From Exiguobacterium sp. s48 (GTDB lineage: Bacteria; Bacillota; Bacilli; Exiguobacteriales; Exiguobacteriaceae): a stretch of DNA of 64,000 nt. Both the position numbers and the translations under genes were made by a program. Of the stretch, positions 35,684-44,622 are shown one piece after another; within the stretch, counting starts at the first letter, position 1; each line of letters begins with the position of its first letter. The stretch lies in contig NZ_JACSKC010000001.1 in NCBI RefSeq assembly GCF_018617395.1, positions 1,860,001 to 1,924,000 on the forward strand. Reading direction: 5' to 3'. The notes under the pieces are model-generated. The model searched no databases, was not told the origin of the DNA, and saw only the letters and a list, made by a program, of their open reading frames with translations.

Positions 35684-36021
35684 AACGAATGAACCCCTTT
35701 TCTCAATTTACAGCATGACTGCTAATGGTTTTGCCGTTGACTTGTGTCTTTACGCGATTTCAATTATACACAGTACCCTTTTCAAAATAAACTATTCTGC
35801 CCATTTCGCCATAAATCGCTTAGAATCAATCATTATATGAATAGAACAGTTTCGACAAATCGACTGATACAGCCATTTTTGTAGCCGTTTTCATGTTTCT
35901 GTCCTCTGTTCTTTACCCGTCATGAATCGTGATAACCCTCACAGTGCCTCAAAGTTGCCAGTCAGTGAAGCGTGTATGGTAAAATAGACGGCGAAGCCAA
36001 GTCCCGAAAGGAGATTTTTTT
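35684..36021. other. Divergent promoter region between pta and hemQ
   Basis: About 340 bases without a gene. On the reverse strand TATAAT occurs at 35763-35768 and 35832-35837 as possible pta -10 boxes. Toward hemQ, TTGCCA and TAAAAT at 35980-35985 are 19 bases apart, a weak promoter. No cre site was recognised. Confidence 0.45.
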
Positions 36022-36798
36022 ATGTCAGAACGTCCAGTACCTACAACAGATACACAACATGCCGCCGCCACATTAGACGGATGGTATTCACTCCATGATT
36101 TCCGTACGATTGATTGGGCTCGTTTGAAACTCGTTGATGCTGAAAAACGTCAACAGATGATTGACGAGTTCACAGCGTTCCTCGCTTCTCTTGAAGAAGT
36201 GGAAGCAAAAGGTGAAGGAAGCCACGCCTTCTACTCGATTCTCGGCCAGAAGGCGGACCTCGTCTTGATGGTCCTTCGTCCAACATTCAACGAACTTGAA
36301 GACGTCGAGCGCGCATTCCGCAAAACAGCGCTATACGACTATATGATTCCGTCGTATTCATACGTGTCGGTCATCGAGCTCGGGATGTATCGCGGATCTG
36401 GAGACGGGGACCCGTATCAAAACCCTCATATCCGTTCACGCCTCTATCCGACACTTCCAAAGGCCGCACACATCTGTTTCTATCCGATGAGCAAGGCTCG
36501 TCGCGACGGCGACAACTGGTACATGTTGTCGATGGATGAACGTAAGGACCTCATGTATCGCCACAGCATGATCGGCCGTAGTTACGCCGGTAAGATTCAG
36601 CAGTTCATCGGTGGGTCGACTGGATTCGACGCATGGGAATGGGGCGTCACACTCTTCGCTGAAGATTCACTTCAGTTCAAGAAAATCGTTTACGAGATGC
36701 GTTTTGATGAAGTGAGTGCGAAATACGGTGAGTTCGGCGACTTCTACGTTGGGAACATCTTACCGAAAGAAAATTTGAGCACATTCTTTAGCGTGTAA
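36022..36798 (+). CDS. hemQ: Coproheme decarboxylase HemQ
   Basis: 258 residues of the chlorite-dismutase fold. It oxidatively decarboxylates coproheme to heme b, the last step of the Gram-positive heme route. [11 protein letters not shown]-type core ([12 protein letters not shown], including the reactive Tyr), [18 protein letters not shown] and [19 protein letters not shown], with the proximal His nearby, are diagnostic. GAAAGGAG precedes the ATG. Confidence 0.95.
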   Translation: MSERPVPTTDTQHAAATLDGWYSLHDFRTIDWARLKLVDAEKRQQMIDEFTAFLASLEEVEAKGEGSHAFYSILGQKADLVLMVLRPTFNELEDVERAFRKTALYDYMIPSYSYVSVIELGMYRGSGDGDPYQNPHIRSRLYPTLPKAAHICFYPMSKARRDGDNWYMLSMDERKDLMYRHSMIGRSYAGKIQQFIGGSTGFDAWEWGVTLFAEDSLQFKKIVYEMRFDEVSAKYGEFGDFYVGNILPKENLSTFFSV

Positions 36799-36817
36799 AA
36801 GGTTTACGCGTATAACA

Positions 36818-36864
36818 CCTCGGGAATTAAGGATGATGTAAGCAAGTAATCTTAATTAACGAGG
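36818..36864 (+). promoter_or_regulatory. Hairpin that would hide the ribosome site of the 48-codon gene
   Basis: CCTCGGGAATTAAGGAT can pair with ATCTTAATTAACGAGG. The 3' arm contains the GAGG Shine-Dalgarno of the gene at 36874. Folding would mask it, and opening would expose it. A shorter stem GCGTGTAAA/TTTACGC lies just before, at 36791-36809. Confidence 0.55.
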
Positions 36865-36873
36865 TGAACAACG

Positions 36874-37020
36874 ATGCGCGTGTTTAAAGAAACCGATCGT
36901 GACACTGCGGAACGTTTAGATTCGTTCATCGAACGAATGGCACCGACAGCAGAATTAGTCCAACATCGATTTGAAGAGCAACTCAAACATACACAGCAAA
37001 AGGGTCAGGCGAGCGCCTGA
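36874..37020 (+). CDS. 48-residue helical protein of unknown function
   Basis: A short reading frame with GAGGTG seven bases before its ATG and a terminator overlapping its stop. The product is charged and predicted helical (MRVFKETDRDTAERLDSFIE, then FEEQLKHTQQ), with no membrane segment. The family is not recognised. It is probably a real small gene because both ends carry expression signals. Confidence 0.65.
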   Translation: MRVFKETDRDTAERLDSFIERMAPTAELVQHRFEEQLKHTQQKGQASA

Positions 37021-37031
37021 CCCTTATTTTG
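36999..37031. terminator. Bidirectional terminator overlapping two stop codons
   Basis: AAGGGTCAGGCG and CGCCTGACCCTT with a two-base loop and ATTTT. It overlaps the ends of the 48-codon gene and of the convergent ATP-grasp gene. Confidence 0.85.
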
Positions 37032-37962
37032 TCGTGGTGACGTGAAGTGCGTCGCCTAAGAAAGCAGCCAATTCAAGCATTCCGTAGCATCCCGCTTTCG
37101 CTTCAGCATCGGAATTATAATTTGTATTCGTATTGACGTCGTAGGCGTAGACGTTGCCGTCTCGGTCTCGAATGATCTCAATCCCCGCAATATCAATCGC
37201 ATTTGCTTTCAGGAATCGTTCGAGCTGTGGAATGATTGGGTCATCGAATCCTTCGACGATTTCGAACTTCGCCGGTGGCGTCTCACCGACCGGGCAGAAC
37301 TGATCTTCAATCGAGCAGGCATCGGCCGGGCAGAGCTCGAATCCTTCCGACGTATCGACACGGACCGCATACAGGAACTTTCCGCCGATAAATTCACAGC
37401 GGGTAATATACGGTTCCGGGGCTTCGATATACTGTTGAATGAGCGTGATGCCGTCAATCGAGTCTTCGAATGAGGGACCATATACATATTCTTTGAGTCC
37501 TTCAATCGTATGGAACAATTGGACCCCAAGTCCTTTCCCTGCTCGATTATGTTTCGTGATGAATGGTGTCAAGCCTAGCTTCTCAGCCGCTTCGATGATT
37601 TGTGCTTTACCGACCGCCGCAATCGTCTTCGGCACACGAATCCCTTCACGGCGAAGCGCTGTATATTGATTGACCTTGCTCACTTCGAGGCGAATCGCGC
37701 GCGTGCCGTTAAATACAGTCCGGTCGTTCGCTTCTAACCAAGCGAGGACACCTTCCGTCAATTCAGGGGCGTAGCGATGTCCGCGTGTGTGCGAAGAGGC
37801 ACTCATCCGATTATAAAAGACACCTTCCGGGGGCGTGGCTTCGAGGTCAATCGTCCCTTGGTCCAAGTGCCATAATTCATATGGCAAGTTCAACTCTTCT
37901 AAACGATGAACAAGGTGGTTCGTCCATTCTTCGTTTTCATGAATGACGTGAATTTTAGACAT
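37024..37962 (-). CDS. RimK-like ATP-grasp ligase
   Basis: 312 residues from the third of three consecutive ATGs (37962), which has the best distance from AAGGAGG. ATP-grasp elements: TPFITKHNRAGKGLGVQLF (ATP Lys and glycine loop), ITLIQQYIEAPEPYITRCEF and IAGIEIIRDRDGNVYAYDVNTNTNYN (metal Asp/Asn). The group resembles RimK/LysX-type amino-acid ligases. Substrates are unknown; it probably forms an amide bond to a carboxylate. Confidence 0.8.
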   Translation of the reverse strand: MSKIHVIHENEEWTNHLVHRLEELNLPYELWHLDQGTIDLEATPPEGVFYNRMSASSHTRGHRYAPELTEGVLAWLEANDRTVFNGTRAIRLEVSKVNQYTALRREGIRVPKTIAAVGKAQIIEAAEKLGLTPFITKHNRAGKGLGVQLFHTIEGLKEYVYGPSFEDSIDGITLIQQYIEAPEPYITRCEFIGGKFLYAVRVDTSEGFELCPADACSIEDQFCPVGETPPAKFEIVEGFDDPIIPQLERFLKANAIDIAGIEIIRDRDGNVYAYDVNTNTNYNSDAEAKAGCYGMLELAAFLGDALHVTTTK

Positions 37963-38115
37963 CATCATTCCTCCTTCTATGATGTGTTTACTTTACCATA
38001 TCCATAACCGACAATTCCAATGTGTATGGTTTGCCTAATCCTCAATTCTGAAATATCAGACGATTTCATGGTACAATGAACCTAAGAGTATTGTTTTGGA
38101 AAGGAAGTGTTGTGT

Positions 38116-39606
38116 TTGCCCGTACCTGTTATAAGTACTGATGTACTCATATTACTCTTCGGTCTACTTCTCGTAGCCGGTGTCATGGCGACGCGAATCT
38201 CAACTCGATTCGGCTTACCCGCCTTGATTTTATTTATGGGAATCGGCATGATCATGGGAAGTGACATTACCGGTCTCATCTTCTTTGACGACTCGAATTT
38301 AGCGCAGTTGATTGGAGTCGCTGCCTTGATTGTCATTTTGTTTGAAGGGGGTCTTCAAACGAAATGGTCATCGATTCGGAGTGTGCTCGCCCCTTCTGCC
38401 TCGCTGGCGACGCTTGGAGTATTGATTACCACGACCGTGGTCGCCGTGGCCGTTCGTTTCGTATTTGGTTTCGATTGGATTGAATCTTTCTTATTCGGTG
38501 CGATTATCGGTTCGACCGACGCAGCGGCCGTCTTTGCCGCATTTAAAGGAAAGAATATCTCACCGAAAGTCGGTGCGACTCTCGAAGCCGAGTCCGGCAC
38601 GAACGACCCGATGGCGATGTTTTTGACGATTCTCGCTCTCGACTTCATGATGAAGCCGGATACGACCATCTGGGACGGAATTTGGATGTTCGTCCTTCAA
38701 ATCGTTGTCGGGGCATTAATCGGATTCATCCTTGGACAACTGTCTCGCCTCATGTTGAATCACTTGAGACTTGATTCGAGCGGATTGCATGCCGTCCTCA
38801 TGATTTCTATGGCGTTCCTCACGTATGGTGTCACAGCTTACTTATTGGGAAGCGGATTACTCGCCGTCTATATCGCTGCCATGATTGTCGGAAATGCGGA
38901 CACGGCGCATGAAGTGACGATTGTCCAATTCTCAGAAGCGCTCGCATGGATTATGCAGATCATCATGTTCGTTATCCTTGGGTTACTCGTCTTCCCTCGT
39001 CAACTCATCGAGCCGGACTTGATTTGGAAAGGACTACTTATCTCATTCGTCCTCATGTTCCTGGCACGTCCGATCGCCGTCTATTTATCGACACTGGGCA
39101 TGGCATTTACGAGAAAAGAAAAGTTGTTCATCTCATGGGCTGGTCTAAAAGGCGCCGTGCCGATTGTCCTTGCGACATTCCCGCTTATTGCCGGTACCGA
39201 AAATAGCCAACTGTTATTCAATGCCGTCTTTTTCGTCGTCGTGACGAGCGCCCTGATTCAAGGGACGACGTTGACGCCACTTGCCGAGAAGTTAGGGTTG
39301 CTCGGTCCGGATAAAATCCGTTCCCCATACACAATCGCCCTCGTCTCAAGCAAACAGTCTCAACATAAGCTCGTTCCTTATGCGGTCACAGCTAGCTCAT
39401 CCATGATCGGAAAGACGCTCGCGGACATCACACTCCCACCAAACACTGTCGTGAACGCCATCGTCCGAAACGAATACTTGATTCCACCGAATGGACAGAC
39501 ATCCATCGAAGAAGGCGACCTTTTATATGTGCTCGCTTCGATGTATCGTCATGATCAACTCGACCAAAAATTTGGTGAAGACGGCCTCGACCGAGTGGAG
39601 TTATAG
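38116..39606 (+). CDS. CPA1-family K+/H+ antiporter with C-terminal TrkA-C domain (NhaP2/CvrA type)
   Basis: 496 residues from the TTG at 38116, eight bases after AAGGAAG. About 12-13 hydrophobic helices fill residues 1-385. GAIIGSTDAAAVFAAFKG and EAESGTNDPMAMF are the antiporter core motifs. Residues about 410-490 (MIGKTLADITLPPNTVV, EEGDLLYVLA) form an RCK_C regulatory domain. It expels K+ or Na+ in exchange for H+. It is monocistronic. Confidence 0.92.
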   Translation: MPVPVISTDVLILLFGLLLVAGVMATRISTRFGLPALILFMGIGMIMGSDITGLIFFDDSNLAQLIGVAALIVILFEGGLQTKWSSIRSVLAPSASLATLGVLITTTVVAVAVRFVFGFDWIESFLFGAIIGSTDAAAVFAAFKGKNISPKVGATLEAESGTNDPMAMFLTILALDFMMKPDTTIWDGIWMFVLQIVVGALIGFILGQLSRLMLNHLRLDSSGLHAVLMISMAFLTYGVTAYLLGSGLLAVYIAAMIVGNADTAHEVTIVQFSEALAWIMQIIMFVILGLLVFPRQLIEPDLIWKGLLISFVLMFLARPIAVYLSTLGMAFTRKEKLFISWAGLKGAVPIVLATFPLIAGTENSQLLFNAVFFVVVTSALIQGTTLTPLAEKLGLLGPDKIRSPYTIALVSSKQSQHKLVPYAVTASSSMIGKTLADITLPPNTVVNAIVRNEYLIPPNGQTSIEEGDLLYVLASMYRHDQLDQKFGEDGLDRVEL

Positions 39607-39607
39607 G

Positions 39608-39646
39608 CAAAAAAACAGCGCTTCGTATGAAGCGCTGTTTTTTTAT
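39608..39646. terminator. Bidirectional terminator between antiporter gene and trpA
   Basis: AAAAAAACAGCGCTTC and GAAGCGCTGTTTTTTT with a four-base loop. Confidence 0.92.
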
Positions 39647-40410
39647 ATATGCACTTGTTTTGCTGATTGAATCAACGTCTGAACGTCATCTGTTCGTCCT
39701 TCATGAAGTGCCTCGACGATAAAGCTCCCGACGACGACACCATCACATGCCTGCCCGAGCGTCCGCACTTGCTCCGGACGATGGACTCCGAATCCTGCTA
39801 AGACGGGAACACGTGACTGCTCAGTCAATCGAGTTAAGTAGGCGAGAAGCTCGTCCGGGAATACATCCGCTTTCCCGGTCGTTCCTTTGAGCGTGACCGC
39901 ATACACGAATCCTTCTGCTTTTTCTAAGATGGACGTTGTCCGCGCCTCACTGCTCGTCAACGTGACGAGCGGAATGACGGCGACGTCATGCCGATTAACA
40001 TCTGCGAATAACTGGAGACTCTCCTCAAACGGAAGGTCAGGAATAATGACCCCGCTCACCCCACATTCGTTCGCCCGATCAAAGAACGGTTGGACCCCGA
40101 ACCGAAACACTGGATTCAAGTAGGTCATCAAGACGATTGGAACGTTAAATTGATCATTTCCTTCTATTAAATGGTTCAATACCATTTCAAGCGTCACACC
40201 TGCTTCAAGCGCGCGCATTCCTGCCGCCTCAATAATCGGTCCATCCGCTACCGGATCAGAGAAGGGGATCCCGAGTTCAATCGCCGTCGCACCCATCCGC
40301 TCTAGTTCCACGATGGTCGGGATGAGCCGGTCCATCCCGCCGTCACCGGCCATGATATACGGAACGAACGCCGCTCCTTCTCGCTGTCGAATCGCTGTCT
40401 CTAGTTTCAT
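39643..40410 (-). CDS. trpA: Tryptophan synthase alpha subunit
   Basis: 255 residues from the ATG at 40410, which overlaps the trpB stop (ATGA); the longer frame lies inside trp[25 protein letters not shown] (catalytic Glu and Asp) and [10 protein letters not shown] are diagnostic. It splits indole-3-glycerol phosphate and passes indole to TrpB. Confidence 0.96.
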   Translation of the reverse strand: MKLETAIRQREGAAFVPYIMAGDGGMDRLIPTIVELERMGATAIELGIPFSDPVADGPIIEAAGMRALEAGVTLEMVLNHLIEGNDQFNVPIVLMTYLNPVFRFGVQPFFDRANECGVSGVIIPDLPFEESLQLFADVNRHDVAVIPLVTLTSSEARTTSILEKAEGFVYAVTLKGTTGKADVFPDELLAYLTRLTEQSRVPVLAGFGVHRPEQVRTLGQACDGVVVGSFIVEALHEGRTDDVQTLIQSAKQVHI

Positions 40411-41594
40411 CGTGTCGCCACCTTCTCTCGGATTGTATGGACGTCTTTGTCTCCGCGCCCTGATAAACAAATCACCAGTGTATCGTTTTCTCCCATCGTC
40501 TTCGCGAGCGTCTCTGCGTAAGCAAGGGCGTGTGAAGACTCTAAGGCAGGAATGATTCCTTCTTGTCGGCTGAGGGCGAGACAAGCATCGAGTGCCTCGT
40601 CATCCGTGACGGCCGCATAGCGCACCCGCTCAATGTCTTTCAAGAAACTGTGCTCTGGTCCTACCCCTGGATAATCGAGTCCAGCTGAAATGGAATGGGC
40701 TTCCTCGATTTGACCCGCTGCGTCTTGCAGGACATACATGAGCGACCCATGTAAGACACCGACTTCCCCTTTTGTGAGGGTTGCTGCGTGTTTATCTGTA
40801 TCAATACCACTTCCTGCCGCTTCGACACCGTAGAGCGCGACCGACTCATCGTTCAAAAATGGATAGAACATGCCCATGGCGTTGCTCCCTCCGCCGACAC
40901 AAGCGACAACGGCGTCCGGGAGCCGTCCCGTCTGTTCAAGGATTTGCCGACGCGTCTCTGTCCCGATCACACTTTGGAAGTCACGCACCATCTGTGGGAA
41001 CGGATGTGGTCCGAGAACAGAACCCATCACATAATGTGTATCGTCGACATGTTTGACCCAGTAACGGAGCGCTTCATTGACGGCATCTTTTAGTGTACGA
41101 CTGCCTGATTTAACGGGTACGACTTTCGCTCCAAGAAGCTCCATCCGAAAGACGTTCAACGCTTGGCGCTCGACGTCGACCTCACCCATGAAGATGGTAC
41201 ATTCTAAATCGAGTAACGCACATACCGTTGCCGTCGCGACACCGTGCTGCCCCGCCCCTGTCTCCGCAACGACTTTTTGTTTCCCCATCCGTTTCGCCAG
41301 GAGCGCCTGCCCGATCGTATTGTTGATTTTATGGGCACCTGTATGGTTCAAGTCTTCTCGTTTCAAATAGACGTTCGTCCCAAGGCGACGACTTAGGTTC
41401 GACGCATAATAAAGTGGTGTCTCACGTCCCACGTATTCACGTAATAAGGAAGAGAACCGTTCTTGAAACTCAGGATCTTGCTTCGCTTCTTCGTAAGCGA
41501 CCTCTAATTCTTCGACCGCCTGCATGAGCGTCTCCGGAATATACTTCCCACCATATTGTCCAAACTTCCCGTTCACTGGTTGTGCATACATCAT
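40407..41594 (-). CDS. trpB: Tryptophan synthase beta subunit
   Basis: 395 residues. [28 protein letters not shown] (PLP Lys) and [15 protein letters not shown] (phosphate loop) identify it. It joins indole and serine. The gene starts at one of two adjacent ATGs overlapping the trpF stop; AAGGAGGA in the end of trpF serves as its ribosome site. Confidence 0.97.
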   Translation of the reverse strand: MMYAQPVNGKFGQYGGKYIPETLMQAVEELEVAYEEAKQDPEFQERFSSLLREYVGRETPLYYASNLSRRLGTNVYLKREDLNHTGAHKINNTIGQALLAKRMGKQKVVAETGAGQHGVATATVCALLDLECTIFMGEVDVERQALNVFRMELLGAKVVPVKSGSRTLKDAVNEALRYWVKHVDDTHYVMGSVLGPHPFPQMVRDFQSVIGTETRRQILEQTGRLPDAVVACVGGGSNAMGMFYPFLNDESVALYGVEAAGSGIDTDKHAATLTKGEVGVLHGSLMYVLQDAAGQIEEAHSISAGLDYPGVGPEHSFLKDIERVRYAAVTDDEALDACLALSRQEGIIPALESSHALAYAETLAKTMGENDTLVICLSGRGDKDVHTIREKVATR

Positions 41595-42145
41595 AGTTCC
41601 TCCTTGGCGCGTTGAATGAACGCACGAATTTTTTTGATATCTTTCACACCGTCCGTCTCGACACCGCTCGAGACGTCGACGCCGTCTGGTTGAATCATTT
41701 GAATCGCTTGTCTCACATTATCTGGGGATAGCCCACCCGCTAGCCAAAACGGACGTTTCGGCCGGTCGATTGCGCCCCAGTCTAATACCTGCCCACTTCC
41801 CGGGGTCGGATGATCCATCAATCGTACATCTGCCGTCTCCTCGGTCGACGCATCGATAATCGGTAACCCGAAGATGCGAAGTTGTTCCATTGATTGCGTT
41901 CGATGGTGAATTTGTAAATCCGTCAGTCCTACGTCCAGCGCTTGCTCGATGTCTTCCATTGAAGGACTTAAAAACACACCAACGATGCGAACCGATTGTG
42001 GGATATGTGCGGCTAATCTCTTCGCAGTCGTCACGTCGATTTGTCGAGAACTCGGGGCGAATACGAACCCGATGGCATCCGTTCCCGCTTCGACCGCCGC
42101 CTGAACAGCTTCCTCTGTCTTTAGTCCACAGACTTTAACGAACAT
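41591..42145 (-). CDS. trpF: Phosphoribosylanthranilate isomerase
   Basis: 184 residues, somewhat shorter than the usual 200-220 but with the barrel signatures [11 protein letters not shown] (catalytic Cys), [14 protein letters not shown] and [10 protein letters not shown], and the final GVDVSSGVE. It overlaps trpC by 25 bases. Internal shortening near residue 130 is visible against B. subtilis TrpF. Confidence 0.93.
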   Translation of the reverse strand: MFVKVCGLKTEEAVQAAVEAGTDAIGFVFAPSSRQIDVTTAKRLAAHIPQSVRIVGVFLSPSMEDIEQALDVGLTDLQIHHRTQSMEQLRIFGLPIIDASTEETADVRLMDHPTPGSGQVLDWGAIDRPKRPFWLAGGLSPDNVRQAIQMIQPDGVDVSSGVETDGVKDIKKIRAFIQRAKEEL

Positions 42146-42882
42146 GTTTTCAACTCCTCGAGTAACCGGGTCGGGTCCTCTTCACGCATGAGTGCTTCCC
42201 CGACGAGAATGGCGCTTGCCCCAGCTTCTTGTAAACGTGCAGCCGCCTCGACTGTACTGACACCACTTTCGCTGACGAATGTGACGTCGGGGTAGCGTTT
42301 CATCAAATCGATCGATGTTTCGAGAGATACCTCGAACGTTTTTAAGTCTCTGTTATTGATGCCGATCAACACGTCATCAAGTTCGAGTGCGATGCCTAAC
42401 TCTGCCTCGTCATGTACTTCGACTAAGACGTCGAGGCCGATGGAGCGAGCGTATCGCGTCAACTCATGGAGACGTGTCGGATGGAGTGCCGCCACGATGA
42501 GGAGCGCTACACTCGCACCGTAATGCTTTGCATAGTCGAGTTGTCGTTCATCGATGATGAAATCTTTACAGAGCACCGGGATGGTGACGACATCGGCGAC
42601 TTGTCGCAAATCGTCAAACGAACCGTTGAAATACGTCGTGTCTGTCAGAACGGAAATCATTGTCGCACCAGCTTTTTCATATTGACGTGCCCGTTCGGCG
42701 ACGTCGACTGTTTCCCGAATCATTCCTTTCGAGGGGGACGACCGTTTGATCTCTGAAATGATATGGAATCCCTCGCTCATCACATGTAAGAGAGAGATTG
42801 ACTTCGTCACGGGGACATCGACGGGCTGCATGTCACTCACTTCTTCCATTTTTGTTCCGATGATTTTTGTTAAATAACTCAT
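42121..42882 (-). CDS. trpC: Indole-3-glycerol phosphate synthase
   Basis: 253 residues. EIKRSSPSKGMI, VLCKDFIIDERQLDYA, IGINNRDLKTFEV and SESGVST are the TrpC barrel motifs with the catalytic Lys and Glu residues. Its start overlaps the trpD stop (ATGA). Confidence 0.96.
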   Translation of the reverse strand: MSYLTKIIGTKMEEVSDMQPVDVPVTKSISLLHVMSEGFHIISEIKRSSPSKGMIRETVDVAERARQYEKAGATMISVLTDTTYFNGSFDDLRQVADVVTIPVLCKDFIIDERQLDYAKHYGASVALLIVAALHPTRLHELTRYARSIGLDVLVEVHDEAELGIALELDDVLIGINNRDLKTFEVSLETSIDLMKRYPDVTFVSESGVSTVEAAARLQEAGASAILVGEALMREEDPTRLLEELKTCSLKSVD

Positions 42883-43868
42883 GCTTCGACCTCCGTACGT
42901 TGTAAGTTTTGTAACACGCGTAAAGCGTGCCCTTCATCGATGCTTCGTTTTGCCTCTTTCACTCCTGCACGAAGCGTTGCGGTCGTGCCATACGTGCAAA
43001 GGGCAAGTGCTGCGTTCAGTAAAACAACATCTCGTGCCGGACCTGTTTCTCCGTTCAATACGGCGACGAGGGTTGCGGCGTTCTCTTCCGGCGTACCTCC
43101 GCGTAATGCTTCGAGGGGCGCCCGCATCAAGCCGACATCTCGTGGGTCGACCGCATAACGCGCTGTCTGTTCCCCATCAAAGAAGTACACGTCGTTCACA
43201 CCGGCGAGGCTCGCTTCATCGAGTCCACCTGCACCATGGACGACCATGCCGCGCTCGACGCCGAGATGACGCATCGCGGTCGCCATCTTCTCGAGTAACG
43301 ATGGATGATAGACACCGACAAGTTGTCGTTTCGGGCGAAGTGGATTCGTCAACGGGCCGATTTGGTTGAAGATGGTCGCAGTGGCGAGTCGTTTCCGGAC
43401 CGGCATGACATGCTTCATGATCGGGTGGACATGCTGGGCGAAGAGAAAGCTGAGATTCGTCCGTTTCAAGTCAGCATGTACCTCCTCTGCCGTCTTCACA
43501 ATCGGAACGTTCAATGCCTCTAAGACGTCCGCGCTCCCGGATCGACTCGATACACTTCGATTCCCATGTTTCGCGACTGGAATCCCAAGACCAGCTAGGA
43601 CAAAGGCAACGGTCGAACTGATATTGAACGTATGCGCCCCGTCGCCACCCGTACCACAAACATCAAGGACGGGTAAATCACTCTGGGGGAACTGTGCCGC
43701 TTCACGAATGTATGCCGCGAGTCCTGCCATCTCTTCTGCTGTCTCACCGCGCTCTTTCATCGCCAAAAGCACTCGTTCGATTTGCGCTTCATCCGCTTGG
43801 AACATCTCGCTGGCTGCCACTTTCATCTCTGCTGTTGATAATGCGTTTGTCTCCAATTGTTGAATCAT
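42879..43868 (-). CDS. trpD: Anthranilate phosphoribosyltransferase
   Basis: 329 residues from the ATG at 43868, which has GAGGGGGA upstream; a longer open frame runs into the T-box terminator and is not real. DVCGTGGDGAHTFNISS (PRPP loop), KHGNRSVSSRSGSADVLEAL and FNQIGPLTNPLRPKRQLVG are diagnostic. It is the first gene of trpDCFBA in this window. Anthranilate synthase genes trpE/trpG are not upstream here. Confidence 0.96.
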   Translation of the reverse strand: MIQQLETNALSTAEMKVAASEMFQADEAQIERVLLAMKERGETAEEMAGLAAYIREAAQFPQSDLPVLDVCGTGGDGAHTFNISSTVAFVLAGLGIPVAKHGNRSVSSRSGSADVLEALNVPIVKTAEEVHADLKRTNLSFLFAQHVHPIMKHVMPVRKRLATATIFNQIGPLTNPLRPKRQLVGVYHPSLLEKMATAMRHLGVERGMVVHGAGGLDEASLAGVNDVYFFDGEQTARYAVDPRDVGLMRAPLEALRGGTPEENAATLVAVLNGETGPARDVVLLNAALALCTYGTTATLRAGVKEAKRSIDEGHALRVLQNLQRTEVEA

Positions 43869-43892
43869 CGTCGGTTCCCCCTCTAAAAATGT

Positions 43893-44155
43893 GTATAAAA
43901 AAACTCCACACGACAGTCGTCGTATGGAGGACGGTTCAAGACCGCGGTGCCACCTCTCGTTGATTCCAAAGAATCCACTCTCCGATGCAATCACATCGTA
44001 TCCCGATAACGGGGGAAACCGTCACGGCCTACTCTCTTCAGCCATGCTCTCATGAGCCCATTCACGCGGACGCCTCGGTCAGGATCTCACCATCCCTGAC
44101 TCTCTGGACGAAACGTCTTCTCGCGCTACTCTTCTCAATCCTCGATTTATATTGT
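43893..44155 (-). promoter_or_regulatory. T-box riboswitch 2 (proximal), tRNA-Trp specific
   Basis: The reverse strand has GGATGGTGAGATCC (stem I distal loop), GTGAATGGGCTC with the specifier TGG at 44060-44058, and the antiterminator motif AGAGGTGGCACCGCG (about 43941-43959). A terminator follows, CTCCATACGAC/GTCGTGTGGAG with TTTTTTT, before trpD. Uncharged tRNA-Trp should prevent termination. Confidence 0.94.
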
Positions 44156-44164
44156 TGAAACGAA

Positions 44165-44446
44165 AAAGGGGTCACCCGTCTCCTCATAGCCTGCGCTATA
44201 AGAAGGACGAGTAACCCCGTGGTGCCACCTTCGTTGGTTCCAAAGAACCCACTTCACGGACAATCATCCGCTTCCCCGTGATAACGGTGGGTAACCCGCT
44301 AAAGCCTACTCAAAGTTCGGTTTAGAGCTCAGAAGTCCATTCGCGACGTCCCATATACTGATTCGCACCAACCATCAGCTCTCTGTCATACAGGATTCGT
44401 CGTTACTTCTCTTCGTCGACGCCTTTATTCGTTTCAGTTAAGTTAA
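44165..44446 (-). promoter_or_regulatory. T-box riboswitch 1 (distal), tRNA-Trp specific
   Basis: A second complete T-box lies upstream. GGTTGGTGCGAATC is the stem I loop, CGAATGGACTTC holds specifier TGG at 44339-44337, and AAGGTGGCACCACGG is the T-box motif (44216-44233). The terminator is GGGGTTACTCGTC/GACGGGTGACCCC with TTTTT at 44165-44218. Two in series double the control by charged tRNA-Trp. Confidence 0.94.
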
Positions 44447-44451
44447 TTCGT

Positions 44452-44480
44452 ACTATACAGGGCAGATGAATCCATGTCAA
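44452..44480 (-). promoter_or_regulatory. Promoter of the trp operon
   Basis: TTGACA (44480-44475) and TATAGT (44457-44452) on the reverse strand, 17 bases apart, immediately before T-box 1. Confidence 0.88.
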
Positions 44481-44551
44481 ATAAAAAAATTATAAAAACT
44501 TTGCCTCTATATGTGCATCCAAAAATGAGAAACCTTCATCGATTTTTCGAA

Positions 44552-44581
44552 TTGACATTGTTTTTTTTCGTCTGCTATAGT
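44552..44581 (+). promoter_or_regulatory. Promoter of the amino-acid permease gene
   Basis: TTGACA (44552-44557) and TATAGT (44576-44581), 18 bases apart with a T-rich spacer. Confidence 0.8.
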
Positions 44582-44622
44582 CGTCCACAACAACATTTCA
44601 CTCAGCTAAAGGAGAATCGATT

